A stretch of 64,000 nucleotides of DNA from Malachius bipustulatus (taxonomy: Eukaryota > Arthropoda > Insecta > Coleoptera > Melyridae): NCBI GenBank assembly GCA_910589415.1, contig OU342633.1, positions 15,476,858 through 15,540,857 of the forward strand, written 5' to 3'. Position 1 is the stretch's first letter, and the number at the start of each line of letters is the position of its first letter. The notes below the pieces were generated by a model that was not told where the DNA came from, ran no database searches, and saw only the letters and a program-made list of their open reading frames with translations. The position numbers and the translations under genes were made by a program. Shown here one piece after another: positions 23,132-33,800 of the stretch.

Positions 23132-25514
23132 TACAGGGTGTCGCTAAAAGGTACCACCAACGTTCTATCACAGACTCCCGAGTAAAAAATATGACGATTT
23201 AACCAAAATTATCCATGACCAAAAATGCACCCTTTTTAAGATATAGCCCTTAAAATGGGGTCAACCAAATATACGTTTTCCAAAATAAGTCAAAAATTAA
23301 TTAACTGAGAAACTTCAAAATTCCACCGCCGATTACTATTGTTAAGAGCAATAGACTGGCGTAGTTTTACAAACATTGACATACAGGCTGTTCCTCTTTT
23401 TGATGTCACGTTTCATTTTTTACCCTAGAACTTTTTTATTCGTACGCCACTGGTTGATTCTATATTTTTTATCCAAAGGCGTAAGTGTTAACAAACTTCT
23501 ACCCTCTTATTAAAGTTTTGTATCTTGCATGGTTTTCCCATAATTAAATTTAATGATGGGCGTACACCACGAAAACTTATATGTGAAAATCTCATTTTAA
23601 TTAAAGAAAAATAATTATTTATATCAGAGAAATGACTTTATTCACATTAATTGACCTTGAGAATAATCGTAGTAGGCGGTGAAACTAAATTTTCTCATTT
23701 ATTAATGTTTTTACTTATTTTGGAAAATGTGTATTTTCCAAATTTATTTTAAGAGCAATTTTAGCAATAAAGGGCAATTTTAGACATGAATAATTTCGGT
23801 TAAATCTGAATCCAGGAATCTGTGGTGGAACGTTGTTGTTGAAATTATTATTTAAATTAACAACGAAATTTTCAGAAATACATTTTCAGTAAAGGTAGTA
23901 AAGGTCCATAATAAAAAATTAAATACGGGAAAACGATGATCAATATGAAAATACAAAATCCATCAGTGGCGTGCGGACAAAAAAGTTCTGTAGTAAAAAG
24001 TGAGACGTGTTATGAATTTAACAGTTAATCTAAAATATTAGTTAATTAGTGGACTGTATATTTATACTCGTAAGATTATTTCAAGTTTTATTATTTTTTA
24101 TTTCTCATAATTCATTTTTTGGCAATCAACAACTTAATAATTAGTTCGTTTCTATGTATATAAAATTTGTTCTGCCTACTACTTTTTGTTTTTAAAACAT
24201 CCCTAATAATAACTCTAACATTTGACTTAAAAAATAGGAACACCCTGTACGTCAATGTTTGTAAAACTGTGAGTTTATTGGTCTTAAGAATAGTAGTAAG
24301 CGCTGAAATTTTGAAGTTTCTCAGGTAATCAATTTTTGACTTATTCTGGAAAACGTGTTTTTGGCTGACCCCCTGTTATGAGCTGCATCTCGAAAAGGGT
24401 GCTTTTTTGGACATGGATAATTTCGGTTAAATCGTCAACCTAAATCAAGTTAGCTGCGCAATAGGAAATTTGTTTAATGTCCAGCATAATTTTTGTTTCG
24501 TTATTGACGGCTTGAATGGAAAATATATATTTTTTTATAATATTAAATATTATTACAACATTTCGGACCTTTTTCGGCAAATTTTCAGTATAAAAGTTTG
24601 TTTTTTCAGTTTATAAAGTCCGTGACCGAAAGCGTGGCTGGCCATTATTTTAAAATTACGGGCTTCTTTCAGCAAGATTTCTGCCAGAATTTTATTTCAG
24701 TTTCTTAATGGCCGACGCGTGGCTGGCCATTATTATAAAATTTTGGACTTTCTGAGCAAAATTACAGCAAAAATTACATTTTTTTGTTTATTAAATCGTG
24801 GCCGAAAGCGAGGTTGGCCATTATTATAACATTTTGGACTTTTTGAGCAAAATTACAGCAAAAATTACATTTTTCAGTTTATTGGGTCGTGGCCGAAATC
24901 GAGGTTGGCCAATGTTAAAATTTCGGCCTTCTTACAGCAAAATTTCTGCCCGAATTTTTTTTCAATTTCTCAAGTCCGTAGCTGAAAGCGTGGCTGCCTA
25001 TTGTTACGAATTTTTGGACTTTTTGAGCAAAATTACAGCAAAATAACATTTTCCAGTTTATTAAGTCGTGACCGAAAGCCGGCACTTATTATGAATTTTT
25101 GTAATTTTTTGAGCAAAATTACAACGAAAATGATATTTTTCAGTTTCTTAAGGCTGGCCATTATTATAAAATGTCGTACTTTTTCAACAAAATTTCAGCT
25201 GAAATGATTTTTTTAAATTAATAAGGCCGCGGCCGAAAGCCTGGCCGGAAATATTATAAAATTCCGGACTTTTTTGAGCAGAATTTCCGCAAAACTGATT
25301 TTTTACAAGTTCTCAAGTCCATAGCTGAAAGCGTGGTTGGTCATTATTTTAAAATGTCGCATTTTTTTAACAAAATTTCAGCAAATATGATTTTTTCGAA
25401 AGTGGACGAAAGCGTGACTGGCCGAAGCGTGGCTAACTTGACTTGGGTAAATCGTCATATTTTTTACTCAGGAATCTGTGGTAGAACGTTTTTACCTTTT
25501 AGCGGTACCCTGTA
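23132..25514. mobile_element. Second, larger copy of the GCTAAAAGGTACC fold-back family, interrupted by an insertion
   Basis: The left end TACAGGGTGTCGCTAAAAGG and right end CCTTTTAGCGGTACCCTGTA match the termini of 12302-13400. Inner termini occur at 23382 (TACAGGCTGTTCC) and 24240-24249 (ACACCCTGTA), at the same relative places as in that copy. The right arm is split: collinearity stops at TTAAATCGTCA near 24445 and resumes with TAAATCGTCATATTTTTTAC at 25440. The intervening sequence is described separately. Confidence 0.85.
24446..25440. mobile_element. Nested insertion with ~85-bp minisatellite core and 9-10-bp target duplication
   Basis: The target word TAAATCGTCA occurs on both sides, indicating a 9-10-bp target site duplication. 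The termini are short imperfect inverted repeats: CTAAATCAAGTTAGC at the left and GCTAACTTGACTTGGG at the right. The interior is about ten diverged copies of an 80-95-bp unit reading approximately GGCCATTATTATAAAATTTTGGACTTTTTGAGCAAAATT...CAGTTTATTAAGTCGTGGCCGAAAGCG. It encodes no transposase. The open frames at 24798-25551 are products of the repeat. The target duplication length excludes Tc1/mariner (TA) and is nearer hAT or P type, which I cannot resolve. Confidence 0.75.
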
Positions 25515-25609
25515 TAAATTTTATATAAATACGAGACTTTGGGACTCGTGATCAGGAAGTCAGGATCGCAGCATTTCATGAGTTTGAGAATTGAGTTATT
25601 TTCGTAAGG

Positions 25610-26140
25610 TGATGGTGTCCTCAATAGTGTTTTTTTTTTTATTGAAAGTATTATTATATTGAAAACGGAATATTTTTTGTTCTAAAATGCATGTGCATGT
25701 TGAATAACGGTTTTGTAATTGCAAAAAAGTCAGTGGCGTAAAGGATAGGGAGGGAAAAGTGGCTCGCACCTTGAATATATACGCCACTGGAAGACGTTTA
25801 CAAAACCTGAAATAGCAAAATTAAAGGTTTGCTTTTTTGAATTTTTTTTTACAAAAAGATTTATTAAATTTTAATTTCGATCTTAACTGTATAGATGTAA
25901 GACAATAAGATAATAAGAATAATTCGACTCTGGTAATTTGACCTTGAGATTGAGCTCATTAAGCCAGACACAAATTCTAAATTTATAAACAGTCAAATAA
26001 ACGAACACAAACAACCATCACGAGCTGGTATTCGAACCCAGTCAGTGACCTTAATCGCTGCGATACCGCCCGCTCTATTTTTGTTTGTTTATTGTTCATG
26101 CCAAGTTTCATCAAAACATTCGAGTTGTAGCCAAAAACTG
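25610..26140 (-). mobile_element. 3' end region of a mariner-like transposon, split by a SINE
   Basis: 25690-25800 and 26080-26140 are together the inverted counterpart of 20165-20400. In between lies a SINE (25876-26073) that the copy at 20165 lacks. The motif CAGTGGCGTAA at 25733 recurs in several other fold-back arms of the window. Confidence 0.6.
25876..26073 (-). mobile_element. tRNA-derived SINE, family 1, copy b
   Basis: On the minus strand from about 26073 it reads GGGCGGTATCGCAGCGATTA, with a B-box-like GGTTCGAATACC about 50 bp on, then GGTTGTTTGTGTTCG, GAGCTCAATCTCAAGG and CAGTTAAGATCGAAATT. It matches copy a (18433-18656) throughout. The empty site at 20200-20330 shows it was inserted into an existing repeat. 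Confidence 0.8.
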
Positions 26141-26892
26141 GCAAAGTAATTGTTGACGTTCAGTCCGTTAGGAAGAACGTAGGGTCCTAGCAGATGATCC
26201 CAGAGGATTCCAGCCCACATGTTGTTAGAAAATTTCTGTTGATATCCCCGAATGAATTTCTGGTGTGAATTTTCTTCACTGCAATTATGATTGTTGTGGT
26301 GATTAAATCTTCCCTGCCGAGAAAACCTTTTTTCCGTGGAGAGGCATTTTCTGCCTGATCGATGAGCCATTGACAGAATTCGAATTGTCGCGGGGGGTCA
26401 TCGGGGGTTAAACGCTGGAATTTCTGCAACTTGAAAGGATGCAGGTTATTGTCATGCGCCACCTTCAACACTGCATGTAACCTTAGAGGAGCCGACCTCA
26501 AAGGCCACAAGATGAGAGATTGTATTAGGATTTTCCTCAAATCGAGCCAGAATGTTCTCTTCAAAAGCTTCTTGAACTGGCCGAGCTCGAGCCTGTTCAA
26601 TCGGACTCTGTCAGCAAAACGACTACAAGTCCGTCTGCAATGTCGTGCAGCGCGGTAATAAACACCGAGAACATGAACTTACCGCGAGAGTGCCTGTATT
26701 CCGCAAGCGGTGATGCAGGTTCGCGAAGAACCTTGGATTGGGGACGTGACGATTGGGGAAATTCTCGTCATACAGACGTCGTGCCTCATGCGTGTTTCCC
26801 CAAACAGCACCGTACATCATGTGCATGTCGCTCAGTTCTGCCCATGTAAGTTCATCTTGCTTTTTCTTTGTTTTCCTTGTCTGACGGCTCAT
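26130..26892 (-). pseudogene. Mariner-like transposase, minus strand, truncated and frameshifted
   Basis: A start at about 26892 gives MSRQTRKTKKKQDELTW followed by ELSDMHMMYGAVWGNTHEAR and LYDENFPNRHVPNPRFFANLHHRL, the family DNA-binding half, ending in a frameshift near 26660. The next frame carries LKVAHDNNLHPFKLQKFQ and DPPRQFEFCQWLIDQ. The catalytic part has NNMWAGILWDHLLGPYVLPN near 26170-26230. The first-Asp motif is garbled and the DGAPPH and DYFLWG segments are missing, replaced by the 3' transposon end, so catalysis is impossible. It belongs to the same broad group as 15918-16882 but is a different subfamily by sequence. Confidence 0.85.
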
Positions 26893-26999
26893 AGTTGGGA
26901 AAATATTCTCAAGAAATATGACATTATAGTATTCTGAACGATGCGCTTTCAATGTAATGGTTATGTAATGGCTATGACACTAGAGGGCACCCTTTTACT

Positions 27000-27225
27000 A
27001 GAACCATTTTCAAGAACATGCACTTCTGAGAAAAATAAAGTCAATATTAAATGCTACAATAGATTACCTAATACTATAAAGATACTTACCCATTCTGCTT
27101 TTAAAATTAAATTAAAAATATTTATCTGTGAACATGCATTTTACAGCATTGACGAGTTCTTGGATGATGGTCGTTTTGTCAACAAAAGTACTGAAAAGTT
27201 GTTTTGTTCGTGTTACAACATATAA
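27000..27225 (+). pseudogene. LINE reverse transcriptase C-terminal fragment
   Basis: The open frame 26941-27225 contains CYNRLPNTIKILTHSAFKIK followed by LKIFICEHAFYSIDEFLDD. This matches the tail of CR1/Jockey-type LINE proteins as I know it (a 'YN-LP--I' segment, then 'FK-KLK' and 'FYS-DEFL'). No upstream reverse transcriptase is attached. A separate short insertion is more likely than a host exon. Confidence 0.55.
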
Positions 27226-27616
27226 CATTCAAGTTTGTAAAATTAGTTATAAACCAAACATCCGCTACACCAGTTCACGCAGTCCTCGTCTCCGCCATCT
27301 CCGTTCCCACCTTCCTCCAACCATTGCCTGCGGGGAAGTCCAGCAATTTGCCGACGGACAATGTCAGCCGCTTCAATGGTAACAAAACGTTAACGAATTC
27401 AGTAAACAAACTTGAGAATTATTATTTAATGTGAACTGACAGCTAAATCGATACCTGGTTCGGATTATTAAATTTCGTAAACACAAGCGGAAAACGATGC
27501 GCGCATTTTAGACTTCAACCTTTAACTGACATATCCGTTTTACAGTAAGATATTCTACCATCACCTTGTATATATTTTGCTCAAAATTGTATTATTTAAT
27601 TATTTTTTTGTTACAG

Positions 27617-27826
27617 TTGTACTTTAGAAGATCGGAGTGCAGATAAAACCGTCCAAAGTTCATTAGATAGTACCTAATGGATTATTTGCAAGTAAGAAGT
27701 GTTCACAACTTAAGATCTAAACGAACATCAACGTTAAATCCTAATATAAACGCAACGAGGAGCTTCTTATAATGCTGTTTACAAAGCTATTATAGACCTG
27801 GAAACAGACATGTCAATTTATACGAT
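27617..27826 (+). other. Probable 5' UTR of the IgSF gene
   Basis: TTTTTTTGTTACAG at about 27604-27616 is a good 3' splice acceptor 210 bp before the start codon of the IgSF gene, so a 5' UTR exon could begin at 27617. A transcription start within this stretch is the alternative. No TATA box is clear. Confidence 0.35.
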
Positions 27827-27896
27827 ATGAGAGCACTTCCTAATGTGGTACTAAAATGGCTAATATTGAATTTTATACATGTTTTATTTACCGAAG
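27827..27896 (+). CDS. IgSF gene exon 1 (signal peptide)
   Basis: MRALPNVVLKWLILNFIHVL followed by FTE: a positively charged start, hydrophobic core, then a GAAG|GTGAGT donor. It ends in phase 1; the leftover G joins GA of exon 2 to form Gly24. Chosen because it is the plus-strand signal exon nearest upstream that restores the frame of exon 2. Confidence 0.75.
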
Positions 27897-30800
27897 GTGA
27901 GTATATTAGATATAGATTTACAATTATATTTTTATTGAACACAGGAGTCCCCAAAACAGTCATGTCAATCCAGGGTAAATATTTACATCCACGTATCCTA
28001 AGTTCCATCAATTTTTTCGGGACGGAGGAGCGAAATAGGGGTGCTGGGTGGGTGAGAAGCTAAAAACAGTCATCGCAAAACTAATATTAAGGTCACAACC
28101 AAGGTCTCTTTGACATTACGGTCGAATTGCTATTTTTTTCTTCACTTTCAGGGCAAGGAATATCTTCGAAATTAACAGCAGCACGATTATAATTTTGAAT
28201 TTTTCATTTGCATTCCAAAAAGCGTGATATCACTCCCTATAGTCTGGATACGGTATGAGAGTGCTAATCCTGCGCTAATCCTGCGCGGATCCGACCCTGT
28301 ATCATGCCGGTCGCATCTGCTACTCTACGCCTGCGTGGATTGCCAAAAAAAAAACCGGCTATCATAATATATTATGATAGCCGGTTCATATGAAAATATG
28401 AACATTGAAATCGTTACTGATAGCCAGGCAGCTCTAAGAGCACTGGACTCAGTGACGATACAATCAAATACAGTGAAGAGCTGCATTAACTCTCTAGCAA
28501 AGCTAGCAGATAAAAACAAGAAAATAAACCTGAGGTGGACAAAAGTACACCAGAACAACAAAGGAAACAAAAAATCTGCTAGCAAAAAAGGGATCCAAAC
28601 TACCCTTAATCGGTCCAGAAACAACTTGCTGCATTGTCTATAGCGAAATCAGAAGGGAAATAAAAGATCTCGTGAAGAAAAACCTTAGCTCCCATTGGAA
28701 TGAAGTAGATGGACTGAGACATTCGAAGATATTTACCAGAGAACTATTAGAATAAAACTAATGAACTGAAAAATCTGAGTAAACACCAGCTGAGATGGCC
28801 AATTGGACTTCTAACAGGACACTGCCCTAATGAAAACTAATGAAGCACCTCTCAATAACAGGAGTGAAAAATAACCCAGATTGCAGGAGATGCGGGAAGG
28901 GGGAGGAAACCCCATACCACCTAATGTGTGAATGCCCAGCACTAGAGGGAACTAGACTTCTAGTATTTTGGACCGAAATGGCAGAACCAAAAGTGATAGA
29001 ACAAGCACCCATTGGACTCATACTGAAATACTTTCGGGAGACGGGACTGAATTATCCAAAGGGGTACAATAAGTGTAAGCTTCAGTACGAGGGCTTTGAA
29101 CCTACCCTAGAAGTAATAATGATAATAATAACCTAGTAAGCTCCATTTTGCCATTTTGAAAACAGTGTACATACATCCGAAACGGCTCAAGATATCAAAA
29201 AACTGTTTTTACACGTCCCTAATTTAACTTTTCACCTGGTATCCTATTGTGTGATGAAATTGTTTTATAGGGCGATGAAAATTATCAGATTTTTAAGAAT
29301 TTTATCAGAATTTCCATCACCCTGTATAACAATTTCATATACACTATAATAGACACATCACATCTTTTTTTTTTATCTCGAGCGGTAAGATCGCTAGGAG
29401 TGCCCGACGCATTGTTGCAGGACCCTGTTGACTGCTGCATAAAATTAGGAGACCACTTTTTGGGATTCCCTCGCCGACAAACCGATCACTAGATTTTCTC
29501 AAAATCTACATGAAACAAGCAGTAAGGGAGTTCTCCAACTCCTAGGTTTGTGTACGACTGCATTGCGGAGTGACATGACTTGGAATGCACCCCTGTATCA
29601 GTATTGAAGAGGCTTGAATGATTAATTCAAACTCTCGGCAAACTCTCTCATTTTTCGAAATCCTCCATAAACTTCCACAAAATGTTCAAAGATTGTTTGA
29701 GCCAAATCAATTTTACTCATAAAAAAATCCAATTCTGAATTGTTCAAAGCATACCAAAGTATTGATACCTTTTTCTTCTGGTAGGGAATTGTTCGTATCA
29801 CTTCTTTTTTGACCATCAGATGTTAGTTGTTACTGGCACATTCAGGTTACCCGGTGACTCCACGGGAGAATTTCAAAAAAGGTTTGGACCCAAAGTTGAC
29901 GTTCTGTATCCTCAACATCCTCAACAATGAATTTTGGTAATCATCATAATGAAAAGAAACATCAGTGGCGTCGATACAGGGTACATGGTCCCCTTTTCAT
30001 TCAAAAACTTCTACGTCCATAGACTTACGAGACAGTTGTGCACTTCAAGACGTTACTTATCACTATTAATCTTAATGAATCTTACTGGAGGAGATGTTCA
30101 AAAGGCTCGATTTGAAGGTCTTGGCAACATCCTAATCTTAAATCAAAAGTTTTACTAACTTTATTAATTCTTTTCGAAATAAAAATTAATTTTTGTGCAA
30201 TAAATTTGAGAACTATCTAATTTTTGTGTGAAGAATGAAGATATTTAGAAATTTAGGGATGGCAACTGTCACTCGAAAGGGGCTGACTTTAGAGATGAAA
30301 TCTCTAAGTTTGTTTAGACAGTTTTGTAAAGTTTTTTTTTTTTAAGTATGTACAATTGCTAAAATAATTAATTTATTCCATCTGGCTGTTCCACACTGTA
30401 TACTTTTTTCGATGGGAAGAAACTAACTACGACAAACGAAAACGCAGCTTACTCTTTTAATGCTAACACGCAGGTATTTTCAAAACATGAAAGTGAGCGT
30501 ATATCTACCGAGGCGCAGACATCCGACGATAATAATTAAGGTATTGAGAGAAACAAAGAGAGAACATGAAAACGGCAGTGTAGCGAAAATTTATAGCTCA
30601 AAATGTTGAATCAGGAAGGAACTACGGTGTAGAAAGTGTTGCGTATATTTGAATCACTGTTACCTACCTATTACCCGACCAACAATACACACCCGTAGAA
30701 AGGTTTACATATTTTTATTACTTGTTCAGTTATAAAAAGACCGTGCACCTAAATACAACAACATCGGAACGCCACTGTCTTATCAAAGCGGAAACTCTGA

Positions 30801-33800
30801 ATTTATTTCTTAGAACGGCACGCAAAGATCCATCGAACAAAGTATGAGTAGGTACTTAAAATCTATTGAAATGAAAATTTCACCAATCCTATGTATACTT
30901 AATCGTTATTGTTTCAGGAAATTCAGAACTGCTATATCAAACGAAGGAAGATTCAAGAAAAAATATATCTTCGTCAGCTGAACCATATTCCAATAGAAAA
31001 GGTGTACAAAGTGCCAATTCCTCACTAAATTATATTACTGTATATACTAAACAAAATGATGACTTATTACTAAGGTGTTCATTAAATGGGAAGACCCAAT
31101 CCCATATATGGTGGAAAAACGGTGAAAAAATAAATGGCATTTTAAAGAAAAACAGTAGGGAAAAATTAAATAGAGATAATAGATATATGATGGAAATAAA
31201 TGGTGATCTATTCATAAAAAATGTTAAATTAGAAGATAGTGGTAACTGGCAATGTCAAGCTAAAAACCCTCATGGGATGACTTCTGATGGAGTTATTCTC
31301 AACGTAATTATATTAGGTATACGTCCAATCTCGGTTTAACGTGACTTCAAAATTTGCTAACATATAATTTTTTTTTCATTATGTTGCAGATCCTCCAAAT
31401 AAAATCTACTTAATGATAGATAATAGGATATTAGATCCTGGTAACCCGTTTCTGCCAGTTAAAGAGAATACTGACATAAGCATATCTTGTGTGGTGGACG
31501 ATGGAAATCCCAGGCCTACTTTAACATGGGACCTCATACCAGGGTTAACTGTATCAACAGATGTCTTAGAGGAGCCCTTTGACTCACTCAACTTAACTGA
31601 GACGACCGTAGAACAAATTATGGGTGCCAGAAGTGATTTAACTTTGAGGAAAATCCAAAGGACGCATCATAATGCCACACTTACCTGCTATGTTCATCAT
31701 ATTGCATTGGATAGACCTCTTAATATTTCTGTTCTTCTTAATGTGCAATGTAAGTATAATAGATAAATTTTTACACCATTCAGTAAAGCAAGACACCATA
31801 ATACATCGAGCTGATCGGAAAAATTGACGTTTATAGGTTTTCAAAAATACTTTATAGATCGCGCACACTATACCTGCACGGACCTGCACGGACCACCACA
31901 GGGCGAACCTACATTCTGCGTGACCCCGCACACTTTACCTGCACAGACCAGTAACTTGTCTAACAAAAATTATTCGATGTTTTAGTAGTAGGTACTTACC
32001 TAGTTGAGTGTACAACATGGAACTATGTAGTTCGGAGTAAGAAATGTTTATTGTAACTTTGTTGTGTACCGACCGATACAACCTGCTCTGGGGGACTTTT
32101 TTGGTGACGACACGTGGTGGTGCTGGTCTACTGTGCGCTACTCGATTAAATAACACCGGCGTCTGGTATAGTTTGCGCGGTATTTTAGTGTGAAAATATA
32201 AAATTTAGTGAAAATTTAATATTATCCTATACCTATAGTGTATCCAGCTATTCACTATAATTCTGTAATACCTACTGCCGCATCACTTATATGTAGAATT
32301 TGCAACAAGAAAAGAAGCAAGCAAGAAAGCAATTTACGTGTTCCGTCATCTAGATGCATATTTTAATTCCATCTTTCCTTACGGAATTTATCCTTTACTT
32401 GCACGACCCTCGTTGCCCATCCCTAAATATTATGGTTTTACGGTAAGAGGACGTGCTTAACGCGAGTGGTGAAGAACGAACCTCTCACGCGTCAAGGACA
32501 GTGCATAGCAAGTCTACACAACCCGCTTCGTTAGTTGTTGTGGTACGTCGCGGCTGCCGCATTCGCATTATCGTCATTATCGTGTCCTACTAAAAGCTCG
32601 ATCGCAATTCGTTGCTGTGGTACAAACATTACTCTGCCCCCCTTCGCACAAACCGCATTATTTGAAGACTTCCGCATTCCCCGCACGGGTTACAGTGGTT
32701 CGCCCAGTGGTACGAAGGTAAACAGTGAGTAGAATAATTAAAACCATAATATTTATTATTAAACCTGTCTATTATCTTCCGGTGTATCCTGTACCCTGGT
32801 CCTTCGTCCAGATTTCGAACAAGCTTTTCGGTCTTACAAGACGACCTATTAAAAGTTCCTAATTAACATCAACCCCTATCCGGTTCGATTCCCCATTAAG
32901 GGAACCATATATTACGCGTTATTAAATTTACAATACTAAAGACACAAGTATGTCCTCGCCTATGGCAGTGTAATCATATAATTTTTTGCTGCAAATATTA
33001 ATTAAACGTTCGATTTAGACAAAATTAATAAATATTCGCGCGAAGCAGATAAGAAGATGCATTTTCCGGGCAATGGCGAGAGGGCTCCGACGGCATAAAC
33101 AACCACAATTTCATCCTTGCTCGAAACAGATGCAAATAAATAATGGATCAAACCACGGAAGCTCACAACCAACGAATTAGGAACAAACTTCTCTCCTGCC
33201 GTAACGGTTCGAAATCTTTTTGGTCGGTCACTAAGGCAGTCAGCCAGAACTTCACCAGATCCACGATTTCACCACTTACACGGATAGACGGGACTATCGC
33301 ATGTACGGCTACTGAGAAGGCGAACTTGTTGGCGGGAGCCTTTTCTTCATATTCTCCGCCAATTATTCCCTCCGTAGAGCTCAAAATGTCAGACATTGTT
33401 TTCCGACAGCGTGTCATAAAGCGTATTATGTTAGCCTTTAACCAGATTAGTGGCTACGGCTTCCGCCATTCGCACAGTGAAGGAGCTTGTGTATCTTGTA
33501 ATCTAGTTACTTTTTAGTAATACTGTACATATCTTTTACATATTTTAAGCGTATCTAAGATACTTTGTGAAATAGATAATTTTCTTCTACGTATAGATAT
33601 TTTTTAAGTTGGTATCTTCAAAAGCTTTTAGGGTGTACGATAGTTTTCGGGAGTATCTTTGATATTTTTAGAATCTAAAGCTGCGTACTCACTAGAGCAC
33701 GAGCCCCGAACGAGCGCCCCGAACAGAGCTGAACCGCTCAGATGTGGACGGGCATCCGAACAGAGCCAAGCACGCTCAGGTTGTTCGGCGAACGTGCTCA

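Noticed and set aside
24446..25440. CRISPR array
   Set aside because: Repeats are ~85 bp, diverged and contiguous, without unique spacers, in a eukaryotic context.
27000..27225. An upstream exon of the IgSF gene
   Set aside because: It matches a LINE C-terminal motif, and exon 1 with signal peptide at 27827 already joins exon 2 in frame.
29622..29816. 64-codon minus-strand frame as a gene
   Set aside because: No domain or homologue comes to mind, and it sits in an intron next to transposon scraps.
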